A DNA stretch of 64,000 nucleotides from G963666705 sp963666705. Lineage in GTDB: Bacteria > Pseudomonadota > Alphaproteobacteria > CADEGL01. The stretch covers positions 83,203-147,202 of the forward strand of contig CAXXKO010000011.1 of the NCBI GenBank assembly GCA_963666705.2, written 5' to 3'. A model generated the notes under the pieces. That model searched no databases and was not told where the DNA came from. It saw only the letters and a program-made list of their open reading frames with translations. Both the position numbers and the translations under genes were made by a program. This document shows positions 1 to 8,537 of the stretch, piece by piece (within the stretch, counting starts at the first letter, position 1; every line of letters starts with the position of its first letter).

Positions 1-1488
1 TCCACCCAACAAGCTCATATAACTGGCGGCGGCCGTGGTCGCCACGTTGGCCCGAGGCAGGTAGGGATAGATATCCAGGTCGAGTTTGGGCGGGCGTCGC
101 TCGATACGGCACAGCACAAGGTGTTTGACGGCGTCGTAGCCGATCGCACCCAGGCGCAGGGCGTCCTTCACCGCGCCGTGAAGCACCTCGAGATCGAAGG
201 TCTCCAGAAGCCGAAGGACCTGGACGTATTCCCGCTTGCCGGCCTTGCCCATGCGCGCCTCCAGGAGACGGCGCAGGGTTGGGAAGGCATCAGGCAGTTC
301 CCATCCGGCTAGCGGCGCGGCCTGATCCAGGGCACCGATCTTGTGCTCCAGCAAAGGCAGGTAGTGGATCGGATCGAAGACCATGTCTTCCCGGTCGTAG
401 GAACGGGGGTGTCGGGCAATGATCCCGGCGCCGCAACCGATAACCACCTCGTGGACATAGCCACGGATCCAGACTTCCTGATGGCCGTAGGCGACGGGCA
501 CGGAATAGTCATTCGTCCGGTAGCGCACCAGGGACAGCGAGTTGACCCGCGTGCCCTGCTTGTCGCACGCGTCGAACGGTGCCGGCAGTGGCCTCTTCAA
601 CGCTTCGCGGTCACGCACAAACCGTTCGCCGATGCTCTCGCGGTGGCCGCGCAGGACGTTGCCTTGCCGGTTGCGGCATTGCTCTTCCAGGTGGCCATTG
701 AAGGCGTCCCAGCTCGCGAACCGGGGAAGCGGCGTCATGAAGTTCCGCCGGGCATAGCCGACCACCCCCTCCACATTGCCTTTGTCGTTACCCTTGCCGG
801 GACGGCCGTAGCGGTCCTCGAAGAGGTAATGGGACTGCAGCCCGCTGAACGCCCGCGTTCGTTGCCGCGTGCCATCTGACAAGATGCGCGACACCAGACA
901 CTTGTCGTTGTCGTAAAGAATCGATTGGGGAACGCCGCCGAAAAAAACAAAGGCTCTGTTGTGCCCGTCCAGCCAGGCCTCCGTCGTCGCCGCCGGGTAG
1001 GCCGCAACGAAGCAGGCATCGCTGTGGGGAAGTGTCATGACGAAAAAATGCGCCCGATACTTGACGCCGGCGATGATCGCATCCGCCTCGCCAAAGTCCG
1101 CTCGAGCATGGCCCGGAGGATGTGACAACGGCACAAACATCTCACGCCGACGAAGGCGCCGTTCCCGAACGTAATCCTTCACGATGGTCTCTTTGCCCGT
1201 GAAGCCATGTTCGTCGCGAAGGCGCGCGAATATACGCTTCGCCGTGTGGTGCTGCTTACGGTGAACCGTTCGGTCCTCCTCCAGAATACGGTCGATGATA
1301 TCCGTGAAGGGGGCCAGTTTCGGGCGTTTCGGTGGCTGGCGTCGCCGATATCCCGGCGGTTCCGAATGCCGCAGCATCTTCCTCACCGTCTCGCGCGCAA
1401 TGCCAAACCGACTTGCCGCCTCTCGCTGGCTCAGACCATCAACATGGCAGGCCAGCCGAACGCGCAGATATAGGTCCACGGTGTACAT
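1..1488 (-). CDS. istA: IS21-family transposase IstA (3' end outside window)
   Basis: This DDE transposase of IS21 elements works with the helper ATPase IstB. The reading frame is open from the ATG at 1488 to the window edge, about 496 codons, and a comparison with the second copy puts the stop only a few codons outside. The start MYTVDLYLRVRLACHVDG matches the second IstA (MYRVELYARVRRACHVEG), and an N-terminal helix-turn-helix of the form REAASRFGIARETVRKML follows. The integrase core carries HADFGEAD and the GNDKGNVEG block that is usual in IstA. No internal stop was seen, so it may be functional if istB is present. Confidence 0.85.
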   Translation of the reverse strand, partial: MYTVDLYLRVRLACHVDGLSQREAASRFGIARETVRKMLRHSEPPGYRRRQPPKRPKLAPFTDIIDRILEEDRTVHRKQHHTAKRIFARLRDEHGFTGKETIVKDYVRERRLRRREMFVPLSHPPGHARADFGEADAIIAGVKYRAHFFVMTLPHSDACFVAAYPAATTEAWLDGHNRAFVFFGGVPQSILYDNDKCLVSRILSDGTRQRTRAFSGLQSHYLFEDRYGRPGKGNDKGNVEGVVGYARRNFMTPLPRFASWDAFNGHLEEQCRNRQGNVLRGHRESIGERFVRDREALKRPLPAPFDACDKQGTRVNSLSLVRYRTNDYSVPVAYGHQEVWIRGYVHEVVIGCGAGIIARHPRSYDREDMVFDPIHYLPLLEHKIGALDQAAPLAGWELPDAFPTLRRLLEARMGKAGKREYVQVLRLLETFDLEVLHGAVKDALRLGAIGYDAVKHLVLCRIERRPPKLDLDIYPYLPRANVATTAAASYMSLLGG

Positions 1489-1602
1489 CCTCCCGCCTTC
1501 CATCTCAAAAAAGATCGAAGGCTACAGGTGGCAGAGTTTTACTCCGCCCGCGGCTGGGAAATCCCGCCGCTTCCGTGGACTAATTTGTCACCGCCGTTCT
1601 CA
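1..1602 (-). mobile_element. IS21-family element, copy 1 (partial, runs off the left edge)
   Basis: Only the istA side of the element is in the window. Its outer end is taken as 1602, because the sequence ending ccgccgttctca there matches the outer end of the complete IS21 copy at 10140-10151. About 110 bp of non-coding DNA separate the istA start from this end. The istB gene and the other terminus must lie beyond position 1. The two IS21 elements are clearly diverged, so they are different members of the family and not a recent duplication. The boundary is inferred from one terminus only. Confidence 0.8.
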
Positions 1603-2592
1603 GTCAAGGGCTCGATTGTGGGGCCGGCTCTGGCGCTTTTCCTTTCTCTCGCTGCCATGCCGGCCACGGTGGTTGCGGGCGAGGGACCGCGCTTCCTGGT
1701 CTTTGGTGACGCCCCCTATACGGAAGAGCAGATCAAGATTCTGAAGGATACCATCGCTCCGGCGATTCAGGACGCCGGATTTTCGTTCTTGATTCACCTC
1801 GGCGATATGAAGGGTGGTGGCGAGTCTTGCACTGATGAGCTGATCCGGGCTCGCTACCTTCAGCTCATGAGCTTTCTCCCGGAACGGGTATTTTTCACGC
1901 CGGGCGACAATGACTGGACCGATTGCGATCGCCCCAAACTAAAGGAGCGATTTCCCGAGGTGGGGCGTCTCGCTTTCCTGCGTGACCTCATAAAGTCCAA
2001 GCCGCTGAAGCTACCGTCCGATTGGCACTACGCCACCCAAAAGGATTTTCCCGAAAATGCGCGTTGGACGCGGGGCAATGTGATGTTCGCGACCATCCAT
2101 ATCGTCGGTACCAATAACGGGCGCGAAGAGATACTCGAGAATGATATCGAGACGACTTTGGATCTGGTGGACGCTCGCGACCAAACCAATCGGGTTTGGC
2201 TCAGAGCCGCTTTCGATGCGGCGCACGAATTTAACTCGGGCGCCGTGGTCATCGCGATCCAGGCCGATGTGACAGCGCCCGCGGGCGCCGGGCCGTGCGG
2301 TGCCTCCGTGCGCGTCCAGTGCGATGCCTTTGCTGCATTCCGGGACGAGCTGTTGCGCCACGCGGCCAGTTTCCAAGAGCCTGTGCTGCTGATTCATGGC
2401 GACACCAGCCCGTTTTGCCTCGACAAGAAGTTCGGCGGTGATACCGCCCCCGCCCTATGGCGGCTCAATGCCCTGGGCGATTATTCGGAAGTCGACGCGA
2501 CCGCACTTTCGGTGCAGCTCGGCGATTCAGATGAGCCTTTCGAAATCGCGCCGATGATGACGGGTGCGTCGGTCGGGAGGACGTGCCCCTGA
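1528..2592 (+). CDS. Secreted calcineurin-like metallophosphoesterase, 5' end replaced by IS21
   Basis: This is a predicted exported metal-dependent phosphoesterase. Metal-site motifs are visible: FGDAPY near the N terminus, then HLGDMK, FTPGDNDWTDC (a GDND variant of the usual GNHD), and a late LIHGD. The substrate is unknown. The first 25 codons from the ATG at 1528 lie inside the IS21 end. The native part begins at about 1603 with a lysine and then a hydrophobic stretch, GPALALFLSLAAMPATVVAG, typical of a signal peptide. The insertion therefore removed the original start; the gene could be translated from the IS-borne ATG or from an in-frame GTG at 1618. The C-terminal part looks complete. 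Confidence 0.75.
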   Translation: MAEFYSARGWEIPPLPWTNLSPPFSVKGSIVGPALALFLSLAAMPATVVAGEGPRFLVFGDAPYTEEQIKILKDTIAPAIQDAGFSFLIHLGDMKGGGESCTDELIRARYLQLMSFLPERVFFTPGDNDWTDCDRPKLKERFPEVGRLAFLRDLIKSKPLKLPSDWHYATQKDFPENARWTRGNVMFATIHIVGTNNGREEILENDIETTLDLVDARDQTNRVWLRAAFDAAHEFNSGAVVIAIQADVTAPAGAGPCGASVRVQCDAFAAFRDELLRHAASFQEPVLLIHGDTSPFCLDKKFGGDTAPALWRLNALGDYSEVDATALSVQLGDSDEPFEIAPMMTGASVGRTCP

Positions 2593-2741
2593 CCGCGCCG
2601 CGATCGGGCCTCGGCCGAACTTGCTGGGCGCACCTCATGTAACCACGCGTGCGAGAACTTGCGGCCATCGATATATCGGTACCAATATACTTATCTATCG
2701 TGAATGATGCGATTATAGGTAGTCGTCCGTGAACTGCCCCA

Positions 2742-2972
2742 CTATCGGGCAGAAAGTGTGACGGCCGCGGCCATCGGGGGCGATATTGCCTTGGGCTTGT
2801 TCGGGTCTTCGTGGTCCCAGTATCCCTTGTCGACGAAGATGCGCTCGGCGGTAATGCCGGCCCAGGCTTCCATCGCCTCGATCACGGTCTTGAGCGTGTG
2901 GCCGTCGTAGGGGTTGCCCATCACGGGACAGACCCTTCCCGCTACCGCCAAGACCTCGCCACCCGCCCCCAC
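2742..2972 (-). pseudogene. Transposase remnant (IS5/IS4-type DDE)
   Basis: The short reading frame contains GNPYDGHTLKTVIEAMEA and FVDKGYWDHEDPN. These match the region around the second catalytic aspartate of IS5/IS4-type transposases, usually written GNPYDGHTL...VDKGYRGHD. No start, no first-aspartate region and no glutamate-containing C terminus are present, so this is a fragment. The flanks 2593-2741 and 2973-3153 contain no recognisable gene. The stretch 2660-2720 is noticeably AT-richer than its surroundings. Confidence 0.6.
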
Positions 2973-3153
2973 AAACTACCGTGCGAGCGATTCAGTGCCG
3001 TGATCCAGGGCGGACATTGCGTGCGCGGCGCGGTCAGGTGTCAGATATCGATCTTTCCACATTTCTTGTGTGGCATTACCTTCGTGGCGGGTGGTCAGCA
3101 ACGATCCGCTGATTTCCCTGTCGACCGAATTGCGACCGGCATCTCGGATTGCT

Positions 3154-4242
3154 TCATGGCAACACCCACGTCAGCGTCAATGTTCCTTGGCCAGCCGGTA
3201 TGGTCCAGCTAATCGGCGCGGATCCCGTCACCCGAGCATTGAGCTGTAGACTTGGCCCGCCATCTCGGCGCATCCATTGGCCCAGGGCGACCGCCGCCAT
3301 ATTTGGAAATTCAAGCTCGTTTTGTTTTCCGGTGGCCAAAATCGGGTTCGCGCCTTCAGCGAACACGAGAAGATGCTTCGGGCCGACCGCTCCCAGGCTC
3401 GGAAATTGAATGAGATAGCCGGTCGGCATGGATTGGCCTTGGGGGTCCACGTCATCTCCCGAGCCGGCGCTTTCCGCCGTATCAAACTGTGGCGTTGCGT
3501 TCATAGCCGGCAGGGTCGGGAATGCCGCACCCGTTGCTGTAAGCAGCAAGCCAGAGACCTGATTGTTCGTCGGCACATGCCTGATAATCGCCACGTGGTC
3601 ACCGGACGAATTACCTGGGTCACGAATAATGACATCGAAATAGCCGGAGATATTCCAACTCCACTCATTGCCGCTCATATCGGCCGTGTAGGTCAGACTG
3701 CCGATGCGTGGACACGCATAATCGCCGCTCGCGGCGATGGACGCTATGTCTTGAGCGGCTTCGTTGATCGCCGCCTCCAAGCCGGCAAACCCGTCTGATT
3801 CAGTGACCACCCAGGAACGCTCATATACGATCGCCTGCGTGTCCGATCTGGCCATTCTTACCGATAAATCAATTGGAAAGCCTGACAAGTCGGCCTCGGC
3901 CAAAACGACGAATTCCGCGAACAAGAGGCCATCGGCCGCCGGGGCGGTCGCCGGATCCAAGTAGGGCGCAAGCGCATGCTCAGCCAGGATATCATCTAGT
4001 CGCGCGCGCTCTACGAGGCTTATATCGCCATTTTGTCGTTCGTTGGTTTGCCACATCTCGGTGATCAGCAAATCCGTTAGCGAGCCATAGATACCAACCG
4101 TCGCGTTGCTGGGGCAGACGGTTGGCAAATGCAGCTCGGCATTTGCCAAATCAAGAAGGTCATCGGCGTGGGCGCCTCCCGCGGACAAAATCAAAGGTAT
4201 GCAGAAAAACCACCAAGACCTTGGCCGCCCGCGTGAGGTCAT
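3154..4242 (-). CDS. Secreted protein with a CsgG-like N-terminal domain
   Basis: The start at 4242 is chosen because it gives a clear signal peptide: MTSRGRPRSWW, then a hydrophobic core and a cleavable AHA (about 26 residues). An upstream in-frame ATG would add 38 residues of poor quality. Mature residues 20-170 resemble CsgG/LpoB-type lipoprotein domains: a strand rich in VGIYGSLTDLL, then the tell-tale LVERARLDDILAEHAL, then predicted strands. The second half, about 170 residues, has alternating hydrophobic residues and ends TLTLTWVLP, and I do not recognise it. No lipobox is evident. The gene stands alone between repeats and IS remnants, so its role is unknown. Confidence 0.55.
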   Translation of the reverse strand: MTSRGRPRSWWFFCIPLILSAGGAHADDLLDLANAELHLPTVCPSNATVGIYGSLTDLLITEMWQTNERQNGDISLVERARLDDILAEHALAPYLDPATAPAADGLLFAEFVVLAEADLSGFPIDLSVRMARSDTQAIVYERSWVVTESDGFAGLEAAINEAAQDIASIAASGDYACPRIGSLTYTADMSGNEWSWNISGYFDVIIRDPGNSSGDHVAIIRHVPTNNQVSGLLLTATGAAFPTLPAMNATPQFDTAESAGSGDDVDPQGQSMPTGYLIQFPSLGAVGPKHLLVFAEGANPILATGKQNELEFPNMAAVALGQWMRRDGGPSLQLNARVTGSAPISWTIPAGQGTLTLTWVLP

Positions 4243-4470
4243 GGCCTGAATTCTCCCTTGGCTTTGGCGTAACCCGCACCCATTCCCAATAGGCTGCCGA
4301 GGGTCGGCGGACGAATGAGCCGGGGCCGCGAGTGCGTAACCGGAATGGAGCACCAATTCGCTGGCGACCGCCAGAAGCCGGCCATCCAGTCAACGGCGAC
4401 GCCGCGTGCATTGTCAAGCCGACCCGGGTGACCAACCCACCAGGTGTCCACAATATCGGGTCAAGTCCTA

Positions 4471-4734
4471 GTACCCACTTTCATAATTCCGTGTGCCATA
4501 CGACGGCGCCCCGAGGTTCCCGGCTAGGAGGGTGGCGCGCCGTGATGCCGGGGCATCACAAGCGGCGCGCGACGACGTCCGGAGGCCTCGGGACGCCGTC
4601 CTACGGGTCGCTTTTCCCGCCCCCTCGGGGTGTCGGGGATGCTTGACGATGCCCCGGCATCGCCGGCGCACCCCCTCCTACCGAGGAGACGGGAAAAGCG
4701 ATCGTATGGCACACGGATTTATGAAAGTGGGTAC
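4471..4734. repeat. MITE-A copy 1 (264 bp inverted-repeat element at a CTAG site)
   Basis: The element has terminal inverted repeats of about 34 bp, beginning GTACCCACTTTCATAATT and ending in its complement, with TA on each side inside CTA...TAG. Internally the two arms stay partly complementary, and there is a 16-bp palindrome, tgatgccggggcatca, so the transcript could fold into a long hairpin. It has no coding capacity. A near-identical copy lies at 15313-15576 and a diverged one at 4737-5013. The TA duplication points to mobilisation by an IS630/Tc1-type transposase. The stretch 4243-4467 upstream is non-coding and probably holds the promoter of the minus-strand gene. Confidence 0.85.
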
Positions 4735-4736
4735 TA

Positions 4737-5013
4737 GTGTCCTGGTCCCTAAGTACGTGGCATTTAGGACGGCCTTGCGGGTCTCGCGGCTAGAAGGGTG
4801 GCGCGCCGTGATGCCGGGGCATCACCCAAGGGATCTCTGTGGCCGCGCGACGACGACTGGGGGCCTCGGGGCGCCGCCCGACCGGTCGCTTTTTCCCGCC
4901 CCCTCGGGGCGTCGAGGGCGCTTGACGATGCCCCGGTATCGCCGGCGCACCCCCTCCTACCGAGGAGACGGGAAAAGCGATCGTATGGAACACGGAATTA
5001 TGAAAGTGGGTAC
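4737..5013. repeat. MITE-A copy 2, with an aberrant left end
   Basis: From about 4790 to 5013 this matches MITE-A, including the right terminal repeat and the following TA and G. The left terminal repeat is missing; in its place the element starts gtgtcctggtccctaag. That is close to the end of the IS630 element at 30865 (gtgtcctgattctgaag). The copy shares its left CTAG with copy 1 and its right CTAG with the IS1182 element. It also carries a small insertion relative to the other copies (cacccaagggatctctgtgg region). Confidence 0.75.
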
Positions 5014-5016
5014 TAG

Positions 5017-6540
5017 GAGCCTGTCCGAGAATTCGGATTTGGCTCGACGTGGGTATCGGAGTGTGATTCGTTAAACGGCATGAGCAAAACCTTTCGAGCT
5101 TGGGACGTGGATCAGGTCTGGCTGTTGCCGGCTTCGGTCCATGACTTCGTGCCGGCGGGACACGCGGCGCACCTGGTGCGGGATGCGGTGCGCGAGAGCC
5201 TGGACCTGTCGGCGATCTTTGCGGCCTATGGCGAGGCGCGCGGCCAGCCGCCCTACCACCCGGTGATGATGGTGGCGCTGTTGCTGTACGCCTACAGCGT
5301 CGGCGTCTATTCGTCGCGCCGCATCGCCAGGGGGTGTGAGGAGCGCGTCGACTTCATGGCGGTGACGGGGATGCAGCGGCCCGACTTCCGCACCATCTCG
5401 GATTTCCGCAAGCGCCATCTCGCGGCGCTGTCGGGGCTGTTCGCGCAGGTGCTGGCCCTGTGCCGCCGGGCGGGGCTGGTCAAGCTCGGCCATGTGGCGC
5501 TGGACGGCACCAAGATCAAGGCCAACGCCTCCAAGTACAAGGCGATGTCTTACGCCCGCATGGTCAGGGCGGAGGCCGGGCTCGAGGCGGTGGTCGAGAG
5601 CTGGCTCGATCGGGCGGCGGCGGCCGATGCGGCGGAGGACGAGGCGTTGGGGGTCGCGGCGCGGGGCGACGAGATGCCGGCCTGGGTCGCCGACAAGGCC
5701 AAGCGTCTGGCCAAGATTCGCGAGGCCAAGGCCGCCCTGGAGGCCGAGGCGCGGGACGCGGCCGCGCGCGCCGCCCAGACGCGGGCGCCGAAGCGCCCGG
5801 GACCCAAGCCCAAGCCGCCGGCGGATGTGCCGGCGGACAAGGCGCAGCGCAACTTCACCGACCCCGAGAGCCGCATCCTCAAGACCAAGGACGGCTTCAT
5901 CCAGGGCTATAATGCCCAGGCCGCGGTCGATGCCAAACGCCAGATCATCGTCGCCCACGCCCTGACCGATTCGACCAGCGACCAGGGCCAGCTCGAACCC
6001 CTGATCGACGCCATCGAAGCCAACCTCGGGCGGCGTCCCAGGGAGATATCGGCGGACGCCGGCTACTGCTCGAAGGCGAACCTGGAGGCCGCCGATAGGC
6101 GGGGCATCAAGCCCTACATCGCGACCGGGCGGCAAAAGCACGGCCAAGCCGCCGCCGTGGGCCCGCGCGCCGCGCCGCCCGGCGGCCGGGTCGCGGCCAT
6201 GGCGGCCACCCTCAGGCGCGCCGGGCGCCGCAGCCGCTACCGCCTGCGCAAGCAGACCGTCGAGCCGGTGTTCGGCCAGATCAAGCAGGCCCGGGGCTTC
6301 CGTCAGTTCCTGCTGCGCGGCCGTGAGAAGGTCACATGCGAATGGGCGATGATCTGCACCGCCCACAACCTGGCCAAGCTCGCCGTCGCCCAAGCGCCAT
6401 GAGACGCCGAGACCAATCATGCCTCTCGCCGCGCCAAGCCCCTGAAGGCAACCACCCATGAGCCAAACCACCAAAATCACGACAAGACCACTCGCCATCA
6501 CCCCAATGCTTGCCAACAACATCAAATCTCGGACAGGCTC
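5017..6540 (+). mobile_element. IS1182-type insertion sequence, complete
   Basis: This 1524-bp element has imperfect terminal inverted repeats (left GAGCCTGTCCGAGAATT, right ending ATCTCGGACAGGCTC). It is flanked on both sides by CTAG, at 5013-5016 and 6541-6544, which looks like a 4-bp target duplication. It carries one transposase gene and looks intact, so it may be active. Confidence 0.88.
5080..6402 (+). CDS. IS1182-type transposase
   Basis: This is a 440-residue DDE transposase. The N-terminal domain has the family pattern PPYHPVMMVALLLYAYSVGV followed by SSRRIARGCEERVDFMAV. Catalytic candidates are the aspartate in VALDGTKIKAN (about residue 142), the one in ISADAGYCSKAN (about 326) and the glutamate in KQTVEPVFGQIKQARGF (about 393). 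The gene is complete and fills most of its element. The long reading frame on the opposite strand is a GC-rich shadow and is not annotated. Confidence 0.9.
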   Translation: MSKTFRAWDVDQVWLLPASVHDFVPAGHAAHLVRDAVRESLDLSAIFAAYGEARGQPPYHPVMMVALLLYAYSVGVYSSRRIARGCEERVDFMAVTGMQRPDFRTISDFRKRHLAALSGLFAQVLALCRRAGLVKLGHVALDGTKIKANASKYKAMSYARMVRAEAGLEAVVESWLDRAAAADAAEDEALGVAARGDEMPAWVADKAKRLAKIREAKAALEAEARDAAARAAQTRAPKRPGPKPKPPADVPADKAQRNFTDPESRILKTKDGFIQGYNAQAAVDAKRQIIVAHALTDSTSDQGQLEPLIDAIEANLGRRPREISADAGYCSKANLEAADRRGIKPYIATGRQKHGQAAAVGPRAAPPGGRVAAMAATLRRAGRRSRYRLRKQTVEPVFGQIKQARGFRQFLLRGREKVTCEWAMICTAHNLAKLAVAQAP

Positions 6541-6679
6541 CTAGTCGGGTAATCCGGCGTCTCGGAAAGCGCTCGAGACGTACGTGCGCCCGCTCTCGGA
6601 CTCCGAAAAGCGATTTCCTGCGCGACGACCTTTTGCCACAATCGCTGACCGTCCGCCCGAATGTGAGAGGGAGAAGGCG

Positions 6680-7087
6680 ATGGAAATTTCCGACAAGGCC
6701 CGCGAAGCGCTCGAGAAGACCCGCATTTGCGTACTCTCGACCACCGGCCCCGGCGATACGCCGCATGCCATCCCCATGTGGTACCGCTACCGCGACGGGG
6801 TCATCACCATCACCACCTCGAGCCGCTCGCAGAAGTACAAGAACGTCCAGCGCATCGGCAAGGCCATGGTGGTGATCGACGACCGCGAGCCGCCCTACTA
6901 CGCGGTGATGGTCAAGGGCGACGCCGAGACCGGTCCCGGCTTCACCCGCGCGGAGGAATTCGAGATGGCTCTGCGCTACCTGGGCGAGGAGCACGTGGCC
7001 CCCTTCATGGAGGTCTACGACGCCGGCGGAAGCGACGACGCCACCATCGTCATCCGCCCGACCAAGGCGATCGAGTACGGTGCTTAG
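6680..7087 (+). CDS. Pyridoxamine 5'-phosphate oxidase-family (FMN/F420-binding split barrel) protein
   Basis: This is a small flavin-type split-barrel protein of 135 residues. Family features include the N-terminal helix SDKAREALEKTRICVLST, the strand PHAIPMWYRYRDG, and the cofactor-side block TSSRSQKYKNVQR followed by VVIDDREPPY. I start it at 6680, behind the purine-rich ribosome site gagagggagaag. An upstream in-frame ATG at 6584 would add 32 residues that do not fit the family. It stands alone right after the IS1182 element. Substrate and cofactor (FMN or F420) cannot be decided from sequence. Confidence 0.8.
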   Translation: MEISDKAREALEKTRICVLSTTGPGDTPHAIPMWYRYRDGVITITTSSRSQKYKNVQRIGKAMVVIDDREPPYYAVMVKGDAETGPGFTRAEEFEMALRYLGEEHVAPFMEVYDAGGSDDATIVIRPTKAIEYGA

Positions 7088-7477
7088 AGCGCGCGGTCGG
7101 CGATCCGGCCGAGCGGAAGCAGTTCGATTGTATTCGGTGCGTGCGGGAGGTATCCGAGCGCAAATCGGGTCACCCGGCGTATTCGCTTGCTTGGCCTCCA
7201 GTGCGAGGGCGCGAGCGTGGCGGCCCTCGCGGCCGGACCTTGAAATCTCGATTGCAGGATTTATATCCTGAGAATGGTTCGATCGCAGGGCTGAATTCGC
7301 GAACGGCGTTAAGGTTTGTCAAGGTTTGAAGCGTCCAGATTATGGAAAACGAAATAAGCTTCTGATTCACAAAACGAATTTCTTGATTCGGAGGGATTCT
7401 GACCTTAACACCTTGGATGATTTCGGGAGCATAGGCGCGCCGGCGGGCGCGGCCATGAAGGGAAGGGGAGGGACACC
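7088..7477. other. Intergenic region upstream of the disrupted M24 gene
   Basis: No gene was found in these 390 bp. The part 7240-7430 is clearly AT-richer than its surroundings and probably holds the promoter of the M24 gene. It contains an interrupted palindrome, caggat-ttat-atcctg, at 7255-7270, which could be an operator. The M24 start codon at 7478 is preceded by gggaggga. Confidence 0.4.
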
Positions 7478-7581
7478 ATGGCCCGGCACGCGCTGCCATT
7501 CAGCCGCGAGGAATATCTCGGCCGCCTCGCGCGCACGCGCGCGGCCATGGCGGCGGGCGGGATCGACCTCCTGCTGGTCTC
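7478..7581 (+). pseudogene. M24 creatinase/ectoine-hydrolase-like gene, 5' part cut by IS21
   Basis: The gene starts MARHALPFSREEYLGR and runs to GIDLLLVS, where the IS21 element interrupts it. The last six bases, ggtctc at 7576-7581, recur at 10152-10157 on the far side of the element. Joining 7478-7581 to 10158-11217 gives one open frame of 387 residues, reading LLLVS-SPENILWLSGYQ across the joint. The parts are therefore halves of one gene broken by a clean, recent insertion. Confidence 0.9.
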
Positions 7582-7772
7582 TGTCAATGGCGGAGCAAAA
7601 AGGGACCACCTCGGCGGTGTAAGAAGGGACCGCTTGGCGGCTGCGGGCTTGTCCCCGTAGTCCACGGGAGGGCCCCGCGCGCGACGCGGTGTGCCCTCAA
7701 CAGGCTGACGCGGCGGCGCGCGCGGGAGGGACCTGTGGGCCCACGGGGTCAAGCGTGGGCTGGGTGGTCGGT

Positions 7773-8537
7773 TCAGTTAGCAGTCGGGGTTTGACGCCTG
7801 CGGCTCTGGTTGAGCCTGTAGCTGTCACCGTTCATCTCGAGGATGTTGACGTGGTGGGTGAGGCGATCGAGGAGCGCGCCGGTGAGGCGCTCGGAGCCGA
7901 ACACCTCGGTCCATTCGTCGAAGGGCAGATTGGTGGTGACCAGGGTCGAGCCCCGCTCGTAGCGTTGGCTGAACACCTCGAACAACAGCTCGGCGCCGGT
8001 CTTCGACAGCGGCACGAAGCCGAGTTCGTCGACGATCAGAAGCTTGTAGGTGGCGAGCTTCTTCTGGAACCTCAGCAGCTGCTTGTCATCGCGGGCCTCG
8101 ATGAGTTCGTGGACCAGCGCGGCGGCAGTGATGAAGCCGACCGAGAGGCCCTTCTGGCAGGCCGCCAGGCCGAGACCGAGGGCGATGTGGGTCTTGCCGG
8201 TCCCACTGTTGCCGAGCGCGATGAGGTTCTCGCGGCGCTCGATGTACTCGCAGCGGGCCAGCTCCAGGACCAGCGCCTTGTTGAGCGAGGGGATGACCTT
8301 GAAGTCGAAGCTGTCGAGGCTCTTGACCACGGGGAAGCGCGCCGCCTTGATGCGCCGCTCGACCATGCGGCGCTCGCGGTCGATCAGCTCGAGCTCGGCG
8401 AGTCTCAACAGGTAGCGGACGTGATCGACGCCTTCCGAGGCGCACTGCCGGGCGATCTTGTCGTACTCGCGCAGGAAGGTCGGCAGCTTCAGCGTCTCGA
8501 GGTGGTGGGCGAGCAGCACTTGCGGTGTGTCGGTCAT
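7773..8537 (-). CDS. istB: IS21-family helper ATPase IstB
   Basis: IstB is the AAA+ ATPase, related to DnaC, that helps IstA choose its target. The start at 8537 (MTDTPQVLLAHHLETLKL) overlaps the istA stop by 4 bp and fits the family; a longer frame upstream is a shadow of istA. Walker A is GNSGTGKTH, Walker B is LLIVDELGFVP, and the later block GSTLVTTNLPFDEW is typical. The length, 254 residues, is normal. Confidence 0.93.
   Translation of the reverse strand: MTDTPQVLLAHHLETLKLPTFLREYDKIARQCASEGVDHVRYLLRLAELELIDRERRMVERRIKAARFPVVKSLDSFDFKVIPSLNKALVLELARCEYIERRENLIALGNSGTGKTHIALGLGLAACQKGLSVGFITAAALVHELIEARDDKQLLRFQKKLATYKLLIVDELGFVPLSKTGAELLFEVFSQRYERGSTLVTTNLPFDEWTEVFGSERLTGALLDRLTHHVNILEMNGDSYRLNQSRRRQTPTAN

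Noticed and set aside
1..1488. IstA copy 1 as a pseudogene because it has no stop in the window
   Set aside because: The frame is open to the edge and the alignment with the second copy puts the stop just outside.
4471..5013. CRISPR array because of repeats in tandem
   Set aside because: Only two units of about 270 bp with terminal inverted repeats and no short spacers; these are transposon-like elements.
5071..6525. Minus-strand frame across the IS1182 element
   Set aside because: It is a shadow of the intact transposase; no transposition-related motif.
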